Of a stretch of DNA of 64,000 bases, positions 1 through 13,283 are shown piece by piece. Made by a program: the position numbers and the translations under genes. The stretch's first letter is position 1, and every line of letters begins with the position of its first letter. The DNA is from Papilionanthe hookeriana x Papilionanthe teres (Eukaryota > Streptophyta > Magnoliopsida > Asparagales > Orchidaceae): assembly GCA_022702705.1 (NCBI GenBank), contig CM040430.1, positions 71,747,982 to 71,811,981 on the forward strand. Direction: 5' to 3'. The notes beneath the pieces were generated by a model. That model saw nothing but the letters and a program-made list of their open reading frames with translations. It ran no database searches and was not told the DNA's origin.

Positions 1-349
1 ACTCGCCAAAGCTCTTAAAGCTGTCTCATGTATGGATTGAATCGGACTCTCAACAAGTTCTTGATATTGTGAATGGTGCCGCTCTGCCCCTCCTTGGAAT
101 TTGGTGTACTTTCTCAGAACTTTCCCTACTTGTTCGACTTTCTACAACTCAAATGGACTCACACTTATAGAGAAGCCAACCGGACCTGCTAACCGGTTAG
201 CAAAGAATTACTGCCTCTACTAACACTATCACTTTCTCTGTAACACCTTTTGAGCCACTAAGGCTTTTACTTTTGGGGGACACTCTAAATCTCCCCTTTC
301 TCAGATGTACTTGACTTTAAATTGAATGGAATTTTTCATTTCTGCTGAA

Positions 350-372
350 ATATATATATATATATATATATA
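350..372. repeat. (TA)n microsatellite
   Basis: About 11 uninterrupted TA units. The short open frame crossing it on the minus strand is explained by the dinucleotide run and is not called as a gene. Confidence 0.9.
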
Positions 373-850
373 ATTTGAAAAGTAGCATTTGATTTTGAAA
401 ATAATTTTAAGTTTAAAAATTTTAAGATATGAAATCAAACCGATCTCACATCCCAAATAGTTTATATAAATGAGCACCACATCACAAACCATGTATATAT
501 CCCGAGGAAGAGACACACTTCTTGATGATGGGGCTCGATTAAATAAACTAGAAGATTTGTAACATCCGTTTGGTCTGCGAACTAATTTTATAAGCCGACA
601 AGTTCCCCTGTTTAATATAAAGGAATTAAATAGGGTTTATATTACTCGGGTTCTTAAAGTTCCTCATAAAGGCGAGCCCCTATAGTTAATTACATCTTAA
701 ATGTCCGAAAAACACTTAAGAAAACTCTCGATAATGATCAGTGGTTTTGCTCTCAAGAATTTCAAAGTTTAAGGTTTAAAGGATTGGATTTTTGAAATTT
801 CAATAGGGAATGGATCAAATTTGGAACAGTTTATTTTAAGAATCCAAATG

Positions 851-865
851 AAGAGAAGTAGGGGA
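851..865 (+). other. Polypurine tract of G-left
   Basis: AAGAGAAGTAGGGGA is all purine except one T and is followed at once by TGTCATGAACCC. A polypurine tract next to a TG terminus is the normal plus-strand primer site before a 3' LTR. It is the main reason for placing G-left on the plus strand. The reverse complement does not offer a tRNA-type primer-binding site starting TGG at this position. Confidence 0.55.
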
Positions 866-3800
866 TGTCATGAACCCGGAGTGAACTACGGTGACTTCCT
901 AACTATACTATTGTTTGGCTTCAATTTGAGAGTTTATTTAATATTGTAAGCTTGCTAATTTTAATTAATTAGGACTTATATTTATTTGACATAATCATAC
1001 GAATAGCCTCGAAGATGTGAGGGCTTATGTCGTACCAAACGACTACTTCGGAGTCCTAAGACCGGTTAGGGCTTAATTTGCATAACATGATTATGCAAAT
1101 GCCTAACGGAAAGTTGAGGATTTATGTTGCACTAAGCAAACTACCTCGAAATCCTATGGCTTGGTTATTTAATTCTAAGAAAGACTTTTGCTGAAGTAGA
1201 CCTGAGTTTCGCTGATGATGATGGCCGTACTGCCTACTATGCTCCAAGCTCCTTGTTGTTACAGAAGGTTTAGTTTTAGAAAGTGAAAATCAGGAGATGA
1301 GAGAAGTGTTCTAGTTTAGAAAAGTCTTAAGGTTCAGGTGTTTTTAAGATTTTGTTAGGGGAATCTTAAAGTTGGTTATAAAAAAACCGGTTAAGATCCC
1401 ACGGTTCCATCATTCCGGCACCGTTATTTTTCTCGGATTCACTTAGTTTAAATGAATTTGCTAAACTCAACTAAATGAGTTCCACACTTTCATTTAGAGC
1501 GTGAGAAATCCTGTTAGCAACACGTAGCTTACTTCATCTGAGGTATTCCCGATCATCCAACAAGACGTTTTAATTTAGTTGTAGTTGTGGTTTTGTTGTT
1601 CTATTCGTGATTAAATTTTAAGTTGTTTTGTATTTTAAATGTTGTGGCGGTGAATTTTATCTTGTTGTGACTTTTAATTTAGTTTTGGGTTTCAGTTTTG
1701 TGGCTATCCTAAAAGTTCCAGTTTTCATGAGGGTGACATTATTGTTTAACATGCAAGTAAAGTGTAGTACAAGTGAGTAAAATATAATAAAGTAAAAGCG
1801 TACCTAGAGGATCTCACCGTCATTCCAAGCTGCACTTAAAACACATGTCAGAGCATTTAAACATTTCAAGGAAAGCACCTAGGTAAGGCTAAGAGAAGGT
1901 TATGGTTGTCTACCAAAATCCTAATCCTACTGCTAGTCAATTCCTATGACATCTGGGTTCTTTTGTTTTATTAAGGATGATTTTCTTCACCAAAGAACAA
2001 TGAAGTTTCACTGTTCTTTTAAAACATCCCATCAATCTAGAGAAGTGCTTGGAACTGAATTTTGAACATCTTCTTAAACATTGTAGAGATTATTTTAAGT
2101 TCAGTTAATTTCATTGTGGCGATGAATCAATCACCTGGGTTACTTTAATTTTCTGATCTTATTTGACTCTTGCTCAATGAGTTTGGATGTATGATTATCC
2201 GATGAGTGAGGCGACATCTCACTTGATACTCCATTTAAGAATTATGTGGGTGGAAGCCTTCAAGGCAGGTTCGGTTATTAGGAAACTTAACCATCTTATT
2301 TAGATTTAAGTTGTTTTTCTTTAAGATTGATTATAATATTTTAGTTTAATTATGATTGTCTTATGTTATTTTAATTTGATTGTGAAATTCCAAAAGTTGA
2401 CTTGGATATTTTAAATTTGTCTTTACTTTAATTTTAGTTATATTTTATTTAATTGCATTGATTTGATGTTGATTTTAATTTAGTTGCATTAATTTAATTT
2501 TGATTTAAAGATGATTAAATTATTTTAAAATTGCTTTAATTTAATTAAATTTAATTTGAATTGTTTTGAATTAATCATGTCATTTTATAATTACTTTTAA
2601 TTTAATTAATTATATTATTTTAAAATTATTTTATTAAACTATCTTATAAATTGTTTTAATTTGATTATGTAATTTATCTTAGTTTTCAGTAATGAGTTAT
2701 TAAATAACTGTTAAGTGGTATTTGATTTTTATCATTAATTAGGAGTTAAGATTAATAAATTAATATCTTCCAATATTAAACCCCTTCACTTAATACATTC
2801 TCCTTTAACTTCAAATTTTTAATAATTTAAGAAATTATAATCATTTTGTTTATGTTGGAAAAGTGATAATTGGGTTCCTACCCTTTAATTCCTCATGTTT
2901 CAATCATCTAAGGAGGTTAATTAGGATCATTCATTACCCATTACCCATAATTAAGCCTAAATATTGATTAAGGCTAAATTTCAATAATCACCATTTTGCC
3001 CCTTAGGCTTGTTCACTTTATAATTCATTAAATATAACTCAAATAACCTTGAAATTTTTATGTCACCATACTCATTGGTCAATTAGAATATCAGAGGAGA
3101 AAACGTTATTTTTCTATTTTTAATTTAATTTTAATAATTATTTTTGTGGAAAATAAGGGGTTTTCAATGAAAATTTAATAACATGACCAAGGTAAGGTTT
3201 CTATTCTTAAGAAAATTATGGAATATTTCTACTGATGAGAGGACCACTTGGACCAATTTTGGTGATTTTGTAAATTATATTTTATTTATTATAATTATTT
3301 TGAGTTTTGGGGTATTAATTAATTTATAAAATAAAATTAAAGTTTAAAAATAGATTTTATATTTTTCTTAAGTTCCTCTGACCTCAAGTAGTCTAAAGAA
3401 ACAAATTGTAAATTTTTCTGATTTTTCTTTGATTTATTAGAATTAATTTGGTAAAAAGGTTGGAAAATCCATTTTTTAATATTAAAAATTGCCTTAAGCC
3501 TTTAAAATTCAATATCTTAACCTAGGGACTTAGGAAAAATATTGGTTGGTTCCTAGGTGATTAGGGGACCAAATATGACACTTTTTTTAACTTTAATATT
3601 TTTGTGATTTTTTTACTTTTTAAATTATCAAAATATTAAAAATATGGTTAAAAATGAAAATTTTTAGAAAATTCCAATTTTAATTTTGTTAGACTCCCCT
3701 AATATCAGAGAGCCCACAAAACAAGATTGGTGAATTTTAAAATGTATTTTGGGTTTTATAAATTTTTCAATTTTAAAAAAGACCATACAACTTAAATAAT

Positions 3801-6800
3801 TCATTTAATGGCTTAAATTATTTCCAATTGACTTGAAATTTTTATGTGAGATTCTCTACATCCTAAGTGACAGTGGAGAATTATTTTTAAGTCATTTTGA
3901 TGTGTGGTTACCCCTACTTAATTAAAGTTCAGTTTGAGTGTTTAGGCTAATTAGGGTTATTTTTAAGGAAGTACATCAAACCATAATTTTCCTAGGGTCC
4001 TCTGGTCCTAAGAAACTTCCCCTAATTTCTTGGAATTTTCTAAGCAATATGCTAATTATTAGAATTAAAATGCCAAAACAGACACCTAAATTTGGAAAAT
4101 CAATAACTTGCCATAGAGATGGCCTTTGGTTTTGAAAAATTTAGGGAATGTTCCCAAGAATAGAGGCTACAAAAACCCAATGGTCTCATGCCATGGTGAA
4201 TTGTGTATGTAAATGGAGAATTAAAACATCACAGAGAGCATTTAAATCATTAAAAATCATAGACTCAACAAATTAACTTAATTCTTTTTCCACATTAATC
4301 TCCTCTGTTCACTGAGCAAGAGGGTATTTTTCTTTTATTTTTGTGATTTTCTATGAAAAGTTATGCTTTTTTGAAGTTCAGGGCATTTAAATAAATCAAA
4401 AATACCATATTTTTCTACTTATCCACGCGGCGCCGCGTCAACCTTAGCAGCTCCGAACTCTCCACGCAGTGCGCCTCCATTCGATGCCGCCTTCCACCTC
4501 AGCGCCACGCGGCCCCTCAGTTCCGCTCCATGCCTCCGTCCGATACAATCTGGATCGTCCATTCGATACACGCGCGATCCGACGGTTCTTGGTCATCGTC
4601 TACGACTGGTGTGTCCCGAGAGCCGTCCACACTAAAACCCTAATATCTCCCTCATTTCTTAACCAATTTACTTGAAATTTGATCCTATGTGTTCGTCTAA
4701 ACAAGAGCTACCAATCCATATGGCTAACATGCATTGAAATCGACTCAAATAAAATGGAGAATCGAATGAAGCTCTCGGGAAGGAGGAGTTCCATACCTTG
4801 GCTCTGAGAAGTGAAGCTTCAATCAGAGGGGCTTGGCACGTTCGTTGGAGCTGGGGGAGCCTAGGGATGAAGCCTCTGGTCTTGGTGAAATTTCTAGACC
4901 CGATTTCCACCAAGCCTAATTTCAAAGCATGGCCTATAGAAAGAATGACTAGCCTGGTAAGGGGGCTTTTGCTGGGGAACTTCTCCTCTTGGTCTGGTGA
5001 AGGTGTAGAGTCAATCAATTTGAGGATTGACTCACTGTGGTGAAGTGTCCTGTTTTTGGGCTCAAAATTGAACTCAGAAATTGAGCTCACAGAGGGGGTA
5101 TTAGGGCTGCATTTCAGTGGGGATCAAGTGCTCTATGTTAGGAGAAGGGTGTGGAGTGATTTTGGCAGAGTTTTGGTAAGATTTGTTTTAGCACCTCTTT
5201 CAGCCGTAAAGGTGGTAGGTTTAAATAGACATGGTTGTGGGGCTTCCTAGAGGCAATTGAAGGCTGGGAACAACTGCTCAGGGGAGGAGAAGAAGAGCCA
5301 TGGTTTCCACTGGGGTTGGGACAACTCAGCAAGGGAGAATTTAAATTTTTGGCTCACATGAAGCTCTCGGCCATGGTGTTTTCCGGCGACCTAGGTGGCT
5401 GGCCTGTAGGGCCAGGTCACCATCTTGACCAGTGAGGTCAGGGCTGGGGTTTGGTGAGTTCAATTGGCTTTGGCCATGTGTAAAGGGGTTTGATTTAAAT
5501 GGTATGGGGAGAGCTCATTTTGGGCTTGGTTTGGTCAATTCATGCAAATGGGTTAGGTGCACCCCCACCCCCCATGACCAGGTTTTGGGCAGATGGAACC
5601 AGTTGGGTCAGCTAGGAAAGGGTGGTGAAGTCTCCATCCATGGTGAGGTGGCTAACTTGGATTAGAGTGTTACATAAATGGGGTTAAAAAATTTTAGTGA
5701 AGGGTTAAGAAAGAGGCTCCCTCTTTTGCCACTAATGGCATGGTGAGGTGGAAAGGGTTCTTCATGGCTTTCATGTGGCTTGTGCATGGCTTCATTGGCT
5801 TCATTTGGCTTGGGAAAAGATTAGCTCACTTGCATGAAAATGGGTTTTATTAATTTTTGATATTTTGATAAAAATTTGTATGAAGCTTGATTTGGAATCA
5901 TTTGATGATGGATTTAAAACTTAGGGATGATATCAATTAAAGGGATGATGAGAAGAAATTGTCATGTGGGTTTTGGAATAGATTTTGGGCATTTTCAAAT
6001 TTGGTAAAAAATGGGCCTTTAAATGTCTTATGGAAGTGGGCTTTTTTAGGTTTCAAAATGAACTATTGGATGAAAATTTTGTAAAATATTATACCAAATA
6101 AATGTTTCAATTGGTTTAGGAATGTGTTATGAATGATTTGGAACACGTTTGGGGTAATTTGGAGTTGAATTGGGTTTAATTTGGGTCTTTTTGTAATAGG
6201 ACCAAAGTGGGTTAAATTGGGCTAACTTGGGCTAAGTTTGTGCTAATTTTGGTTTTGATGTAAAATTAACGTTGTAAAATGTTTATGGAGTTGTAACAAA
6301 GAGTTTTCAATTTTGGTTGTGTCTTAATTTTGAGATTTGGGCCTATTTGGGTTCATGGTTGGTTTAGGCTAACTTGGGGATTTTTGGTTTGGGTTAGGCT
6401 TGAGTGATTTTGGTCTCAAATTTGGGGTAAATCAAGTTACTTTTTTGTTTGTGGGGATGTTAGGAAGGCTTTAGAAAATATTTGGGGCTAATTGGAGTTG
6501 AGTTGGGTTAGTTTGGGGGCAAAATTAGGTCATGGGCCAAAATTGGGCTTTAAGCTTCAAATTGAGATTGGATCCACATGTTGATAAAATTGGATTTAGA
6601 TTTGATTTAAATTGATATTGGGGATATTCAATTGAAGTTTAGAATTGAATTTTTTCAAAATTGAGGTCAATTGGAGTGACTTGGTTGGACATTGGGTCCA
6701 CTTAATTTAAAATAGGGTCAAATTGGGGATTTTGGTAAAAGTGGGCTAAATTGACAAAATTGGCCTATGGTGTAGTTAAATAAAATGAAATTGGGAATAT

Positions 6801-7602
6801 TTGGGATTTTTTGAAATTTTTTGAGAATTTTTGGAGTTTTTGGATTTTTGGGCTAAAAGGGTATTTTGGGTATTTGGAGGTTATTTGGAGGGTATTGGGG
6901 TATTTTGGTGGGTTTAAGAGGTGATTATTGCTTCAAATATTTTTTTAGGATTTTTGGGAATTTTGTGTAAATTTTGGGAAATGTTGGATTGTTCTGGGGT
7001 TGTAGGGGCAATTTAGGCAATTTGGGGTAGGTTTGGTGGATTTAGGGTCCCGGAGGTCAAAAAAAATTGAAATCTGGGAAAAATGAAGATTTATTAGGTG
7101 TGAGTGAAATGCAACCATTTGGTTGAGCCATGAAGCCATATTAAGCTCAAAAGAGCCCTGAGAGGACTCATTTTAGGCACTCAATATGTTGTTCCTAACC
7201 CTCTTAGCCAGGGGCTTAGGGGTTAAGGTCCATTCATATGAATCACCTACATGAGTCAAGGAGTTGAATTTGGTGAAAGTAGTTTTAGGCTTTAGAATGT
7301 ATGTGAGAGTTTCGTGTGTGCAAGCTTACCCTCACCAGGACCAGACCACCCAGGGTAATCCTAAGGCCAAAGAGTCCTAAAGGAACTCATCCTTTAAACC
7401 TCCACATTTGATCTTAACCCTCCAAGTGGCCTCGGGGGTTTACAATCAAAATTGTGGGGTTTGAAGGGATCCAAGATGTGTTTAAATTTTTAAGTGATGG
7501 ATCCCATTTCTATTCCTGTAGGATAGTCAAAGGGAAAACCTATGGCTAGATCCTAAGCACCAAGGAGACAGAGATCAGACCTCACCAAAAATGAGGTCAA
7601 CA
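866..7602 (+). mobile_element. Very long LTR of element G-left
   Basis: The repeat opens with TGTCATGA and closes with GGTCAACA, the TG..CA ends typical of LTRs, giving about 6.7 kb. No gag-pol frame is present. Its right part (from about 1797) recurs inverted at 59623-64000, with a net difference of roughly 1.45 kb between 5045 and 6530. A GC-rich island lies at about 4420-5700; the rest is AT-rich. The 140-residue minus-strand frame at 4668-5090 is partly matched in the other copy but has no recognisable domain. The 3' end holds a small inverted repeat (GACCTCA ... TGAGGTC, 7580-7600). It may be a Tat/Ogre or chromovirus LTR; the sequence does not decide. Confidence 0.5.
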
Positions 7603-7781
7603 GCCGGCTGCGCCACTGGTCAAAATTTTCACCGAACTTCGTTTCGCCTGAAATATTCTAATATTTCAATTCAATAAAATATTTGTTAATTTTTAAAAGT
7701 ATTTAGGAGTGATTAGGATTCTAAAATGACTATCAAAAAGCACAACTACAACAAACAAGCAAACACACCACAAAGATACAT

Positions 7782-7827
7782 ATAGGTTGCCTCCCATGAA
7801 GCGCTTGGTTTAACGTCGTCAGCCCGA
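7782..7827 (-). promoter_or_regulatory. Conserved post-pol block of A
   Basis: Just after the pol stop, A carries the noncoding block containing CGTTAAACCAAGCGCTTC followed by ATGGGAGGCAACC. The same block follows pol in B, C, E and F. The end can fold as a short hairpin, although A has a mismatch at the stem base (CCTAT). Confidence 0.7.
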
Positions 7828-7839
7828 TAAACCATTCAG

Positions 7840-9002
7840 TTAATCGAGATGACTCAGCATTAAAACCTCTTTGAAGTCAAGTTCAAACCCATCAAAGTAA
7901 GGCTTTAATCGATGGCCATTAACCTTGAAAGTCTTTCCAGTATCAGGATCCTCAATATCAACAGCTCTAAAAGAATGAACTTTACAATTGTAAAAGGTCC
8001 CAACCATCTATACTCGAGCTTTCCAAGAAATAATTTCAATCTTGTGTTGTATAACAAAACTTTCTATCCACATTTAAATTTATTTCCAATATCTTCCGAT
8101 CATGCGACAATTTCATTCAATCTTTATAGATCCTGTCGTTGTGATAAGTGCATTTCTAATTTCTTCTAATTCCTTTAGTTGCATACATCTCTTTTCTCTC
8201 CAGCATTTTTCAAATTAAAATTCAACTCTTTTATCTCCCAATATGCTTTTTGCTTCAATTCAACCGTTAAATGGCAAGTCTTACTAAACACAAGTCTATA
8301 AGGAGACATTCCAATAAGGGTCTTAAAAGCAGTCCTATAAGCCCATAATGTAGTATCTAATCAAGTAGACCAATCTAATTTATGATTATCTAGAGTTTTC
8401 TCCAAAATTATTTTAATTTCACGATTAGACACTTCTGCTAAACCACTAGTCTGGGGATGGTAAGCATTAAAGATTCTATGAATAATATTATATTTCTCAG
8501 TCAATCTCTTAATTTAATTATTCCTGAAATGGGATCCACCATTAGTTATAATCACTCTCGGCATTCCATATCTTGCAAATATATTTTTCTTTAAAAATTT
8601 TGAAAAACTCCGAGCATCACATCTAGGCAAAGCAATAGCTTCAATCCATTTTGAGACATAATTAAAGGCAACCAGTATATATAAATTCCCAAATGAATGA
8701 GTAAATGGTCCCATAAAATCTAATCCCTACACATCAAAAATTTCAACTTCCAAATTATAGTTTAGAGACATTTCATTTACTTTAGAGATATTACCTACTC
8801 TCTGACATCGATCACATGATTTAATATATTTGTATGCATCTTTAAAAAGAGTAGGCCAATAAAATGTAGATTGTAAAATCTTAAAAGCAGTTTTATCAAC
8901 ACCGAAATGACCTCCAAATTCAGAATCATGAGATTGTTGAATAATTAAATTACTTTGTTCCTGTGGCACACATCTCCTAATAATCAGATCCTTACACTGT
9001 TT
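7840..9002 (-). pseudogene. Integrase of A, inactive
   Basis: Would encode the Athila-clade integrase: zinc-binding N-terminus at about 8727-8969 (HDSEFGGHFGVDKTAF then CDRCQRVG), catalytic core at about 8514-8714, and a C-terminal tail ending FKEVLMLSHLD before a stop at 7840. Two residues aligning with the catalytic aspartates are asparagine: VAFNYVSKW, where C has VAVDYVSKW, and ITNGGSHF, where B has ITDGGSHF. Both fit single transitions. Several stops and frameshifts break the frame between domains. The family assignment is from motif order and similarity to the other copies; loss of activity is inferred. Confidence 0.8.
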
Positions 9003-10640
9003 TTATTGATAGGGCTCATCCCAAAAATAAAATCTTGCATCAAATTTAAACTTCTTTTGCTGTTTCCTTGTTAAATCAGTTGGTACAGTATCACCTACAA
9101 TATAATTCACAATATCAGCATACCAAGGTAAGTTTCTTTCCATAATAGTATAAAGTTGTTCTTCAGGAAAATGTTCTATAACTTCCTTCTCAAATTCAGA
9201 TAATTTATCATATTCTAATCTCGACAAATGATCAGCTATTTGGTTATCAGATCTTTTCTTATCAACTGTCATAAAATCAAATTCTTGTAGAAGAAGTATC
9301 CATCTAATCAATCTAGGTTTGGCATCCATCTTTTGCATTAAATATTTGATAGCCGAATGGTTTGTATGCACAATACTTTGAGCTCCAATTAAATAAGGTC
9401 TAAACTTTTAAAAAGCAAATACTATTGCTAATAACTCTCTTTCAGTAGTGTTATAATTAATTTGAGCTTCATTAAGAGTTTTACTAGCATAGTAAATGAC
9501 TTTGAAAACTTTATCATGCCTCTGCCCCAACGCTACTCCGATCGCATAATCACTAGCATCACACATAAGTTCAAATGATTTCTCCCAATCAGGTGAAACA
9601 ATTATAGGTGCAGTGATAAATTTATCTTTCAATAATTCAAAAACACACAAACATTCATCATTAAAATCAAATTTTCTATCATTTTCTAGAAGTCAGCACA
9701 AAGTTTGGTTATTTTAAAAAATCTTTAATATATCTCTTGTTAAATCCAGAGTGTCCTAAAAAACTCCTCACTTCTCTCATGATAGTGGGTGGTGGAAATC
9801 TCTCAATCACTCAAATTTTAGCAGGGTCGACCTCCATACAAAATTCAGAAATTTTATGCCCAAGCACAATTCCTCCTGCAACCATAAATTGACATTTCTC
9901 CCAATTTAGAACTAAATTTGTTTTCTCACAAAGCTCATAAACTTTTGCTAAGTTTTCCAAACAGATTTCAAATGAAGTCCCGAATACAGAGAAATCATCC
10001 AAGAAAACTTCTATTCCATTATCTATCATACTGCTGAAGATAGACATTATACATCTCTAAAACGTTGTAGGTGCATTACAAAGTCCAAAAGGCATTCTTC
10101 GATAAGCAAAGGTTCTGTAAGGGCTTGTAAATGCTTTCTTTTCTTGATCCTCAGGAGCAACAGGTATTTGATGATAACCAATATATCCATCTAGAAAGTC
10201 GTAGTACTTGTGTCCAGCAAGCCTATCCAGCATTTGATCAAGAAAAGGAAGAGGAAAGTGATCTTTTCGGGTAGCGGCATTTAATTTCCTATAGTCAATA
10301 CAAATTCACCATCCATTAATTTGTCTTGTGGGTATAATTTCATTACATTCATTCAATTCAACCGTTACTACTCCCTTTTTCAGTAAACAATGTATTGTAG
10401 TCACCCAAGCACTATCTGAAATAGGATAAATAATTCCAGCATCCAGCCATATAAAATCTCCTTCTTAACAACTTGTTTCATTATTGGATTCAATCTCCTC
10501 TGCAGATTAACTCTCAGTTTATGTTCTTCAACTAATAAAATCCTGTGCATACAAATCAAAGGACTGATTCCTTTAATATCTGCTAAAGTCCATCCAAAAT
10601 CCTTTTTTGTATACTTTTAAAATTTCCAACAATTTTTGTT
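9003..10640 (-). pseudogene. Reverse transcriptase/RNase H of A
   Basis: The RT palm shows FLDGY at about 10190 and the catalytic VFLDDFSVF at about 9980, inside the segment 9811-10047. RNase H follows with MCDASDYAIGVALGQ, ERELLAIVFAF (9408-9650) and the HTNHSAIKYL/DNQIADHLSRLE segment (9003-9371). This order (RT, then RNase H, then integrase) is that of Ty3/gypsy. Stops separate the segments, so no full polyprotein can be made. Unlike E, the visible RT catalytic aspartates are intact. Confidence 0.85.
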
Positions 10641-11034
10641 CTTAATATTCGTTTAACTCCGTAGATACAATAACTGGTACGGTAGATGATTCTCCTAAAA
10701 ATATATACTTCAAATGATTAGGGAGAATTTTTTTCTCAAGTTAAAGCAGTTTTATTATATATTTAATTAGGCTTTTATCTCAACCTTCCATAGTGACTAA
10801 TATTTCAAATTTCTCCTGAACATACTCCAAATCTTCATTCTTCTTACTATGAATTTTCTTCATTTTCAATTCTTTCTTAAAAAATATTTTCATACTCCGC
10901 TTCTTTTTAAAATATAGTTTCAAAATGATTATTTCTTAAATAATCACAGACCTCCATCCTAAAACATTCATCATCTTTTGCCATTGAGGGATACTTCATA
11001 GATTTCAAAATATTAAAGGTCACCTCTTGATCAT

Positions 11035-11560
11035 TAACCCTCATAGTTAATTCTCCTTTTTAAACATCAATCATTGCTCTCCCAGTAGCAAGGAATGGTC
11101 TTCCCAAAATGATTGGAATATCTTTATCTTCCTCCATATCAAGTACAATAAAATCAACAGGAAAGATAAATTTATCCACTTTCACTAACAAATCCTCCAC
11201 CACTCCTTTAGGGTAAGTAATGGAATGATCAGCCAGCTGAAGAGTCACAGATGTAAAATAACTTTCTCCTATTCCTAACCTTTTGAAAGTTGATAAAGGC
11301 ATAAGATTAATACTAGCACCCAGATCACATATGGCTCTTCCGAAAAATTTTTCACCTATAGCACAGGAGATAGTAAAACTACCAGGATCTTTAAGTTTCC
11401 TTGGAAGCTTCTTCTGAATAATTGCACTACACTCTCCACCAAGTGCAATGGTTTCATTATCTGTGAACTTTATTTTCTTTTTGAGAATATCCTTCATGAA
11501 CTTGGCATATTCAGGCATCTGTTCTAATGTTTCAACAAAAGGAATATTTATCATTAATTT
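11035..11560 (-). pseudogene. Aspartic protease of A
   Basis: Retropepsin-type protease that would cut the Gag-Pol polyprotein. The segment 11060-11554 has the active-site motif CDLGASINLMP, then LQLADHSITYPKGVVEDLLVKV and the conserved IPIILGRPFLATGRAMIDV close. The protein folds as a homodimer in the family, with one DxGA per chain. The stretch 10640-11035 is a low-conservation linker to RT with many frame breaks. Confidence 0.85.
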
Positions 11561-13097
11561 CTTAAGGATCTCTAAAATTTTTCCACATTGTTATCCCTAT
11601 TTTCTTGCTTCAATCTTTGAGGTAATGGAGGCGGTGGTTTTTCAACAGTAATCTTCATGGGTTCAAGAGAATATTCCATGTCTGGATAAATCTTGTTTGA
11701 ACCTTTTTCAATACTCACCGTCTCTTTCTCTATTTCAACTTCTTTTTGTACTCTTGTCTCCAATTCATTTCCACTCCTTAATTGAATAGCCTTATGTTGT
11801 TCCTTGTTTTGATCTTTTGGATTGATCTCAACATTACTTGGAAGTGTTTTAGAAGGTCTATTATTAAGTGCAGTGAAAATATGCCCAAATTGATTTTCAA
11901 TATTTTTTATCGCAATACCTTGAGCTTGTAGTTGATTTCCCATATTCAGAATCATTTATTGAGTAGACAACTTCTTATCCTTAAATTGAGGGTTACTATT
12001 GAATCCAGGAGGATAAGATTGTCTAAAATTGGTATTTCCTTGATTGTTCGAATTTCCAACTAGATTTATAGAGCTGTTCCCCCATTGTGGGTTAACATTA
12101 GCATTCTTTATTATCCCAGTTGAAATTTGGGTGATTCATCCAACCAGGATTATAATAATTTGAATAAGTATTATTAGATCTATTAATAACATTCAAGGTA
12201 TCGTAAGGGGTTTGAGATTCTGTTTTCTGTCCAAATGAATTTTTCTCTAACACTTGGGGGGTTGAGAATAATTCAATTCATACTGATCTGTTTTTTTAGA
12301 AAGGGTTGCAATTTGAGAAACTATCATAGTCATCATATCTGAATCATGAACACTAGCTACTCTCTTAGGATTTACCCGTTCAGAGGGCCATTGAAAATTA
12401 TTAGTAGCCATTTCTTCTATTAATGCGTATGCTTCATCAAAAGGTTTTGACAATAACGATCCAGCAGTAGCAACATCTATAATCGATCTCAATGATCCCA
12501 CTAATCCATTGTAAAATGTTTGAATTATTAACCAGTCTAGTAAAGCATGATGTGGGCACTTCCTAAGAAGATCTTTAAATCTTTCACAAGCTTCATATCT
12601 TGATTCACCTTCAAATTGACCAAAAGATGTGATATCATTTCTTAGCTTAGCAATCTTTGATGGAGGGAAGTATTTTGATAGAAAATTTTTAGAAAGTCCT
12701 CCCCAAGTTCTAATGAAAAAAGAGAAAGTCTATGTCTGATAGCATCACTCGACACTCCATCATATTTAAAAGTAGCACACAGTTCTAAAAAACTAGCGAG
12801 CTGTAAATTTGGATCCTCATTAGGTTTTCCTCCAAATTAACTATTTTGTACCATTTGGATAATAGCAGGTTTAAGCATAAATGAATTAGTAGCAACATCA
12901 GCATTTTGAATAGTCACATGAATTTTATCTGTTATTGGGTTAGCATAATCTCTTAAAGGTCTTAGTAAATTTCTAATATCATTTCTTTGATTACCTTGGT
13001 TATTCTTCATTTCACAAGGATTCTTAGTTTGTTATTGTTGTTTTATAATTTTTCTGATAGTACGCTCTAACTTCGAATCGTATGGTATAAAACATAT
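11560..13097 (-). pseudogene. gag of A, 5' end removed by B
   Basis: Gag forms the particle around the element RNA. Recognisable pieces are a conserved capsid-like region at about 12247-12960 (including FDEAYALIEEMATNNFQWPS), and a charged C-terminal region at 11572-11955 with SNVEINPKDQNKEQHKAIQL. No CCHC knuckle is visible. The start lies beyond 13097, where B is inserted: the residues that normally follow the initiator (YDS.LERTI) are still readable at about 13050-13080. Stops and one frame change occur within it. Confidence 0.75.
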
Positions 13098-13283
13098 TGA
13101 TACACTTAAAAAGTACCTATTTTTATGCCATATTTATGATTCAATTTTTAAGGATATTATGCTTTAATGAAAGGTATTTTTATGTTTTTGGATATAGGTG
13201 ATGAAAAAAGAGTTCAAGAAGGAAAAAGGAGCAAAAAGGAGCAAAAATAGAGCTAAAAAGCAAAGTTGCCAAAATTATAGGTC

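Larger units (their letters stand above)
1..865 (+). mobile_element. 3' internal end of element G-left (noncoding)
   Basis: AT-rich sequence with no long reading frame on either strand. It ends in a purine run directly abutting the TG that opens the long repeat at 866, so I read it as the 3' untranslated end of an LTR retrotransposon on the plus strand whose coding part lies left of the window. It contains a TA dinucleotide run at about 350-372. No protease, RT or integrase motif is visible, so the clade cannot be named. Confidence 0.5.

Noticed and set aside
4668..5090. 140-residue open frame on the minus strand within the G LTR
   Set aside because: Partly similar to a frame at 60649-60855 in the inverted copy, but the two are copies of one DNA repeat, so this does not show coding. 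The frame is broken outside this stretch, and there is no known domain or good start context.
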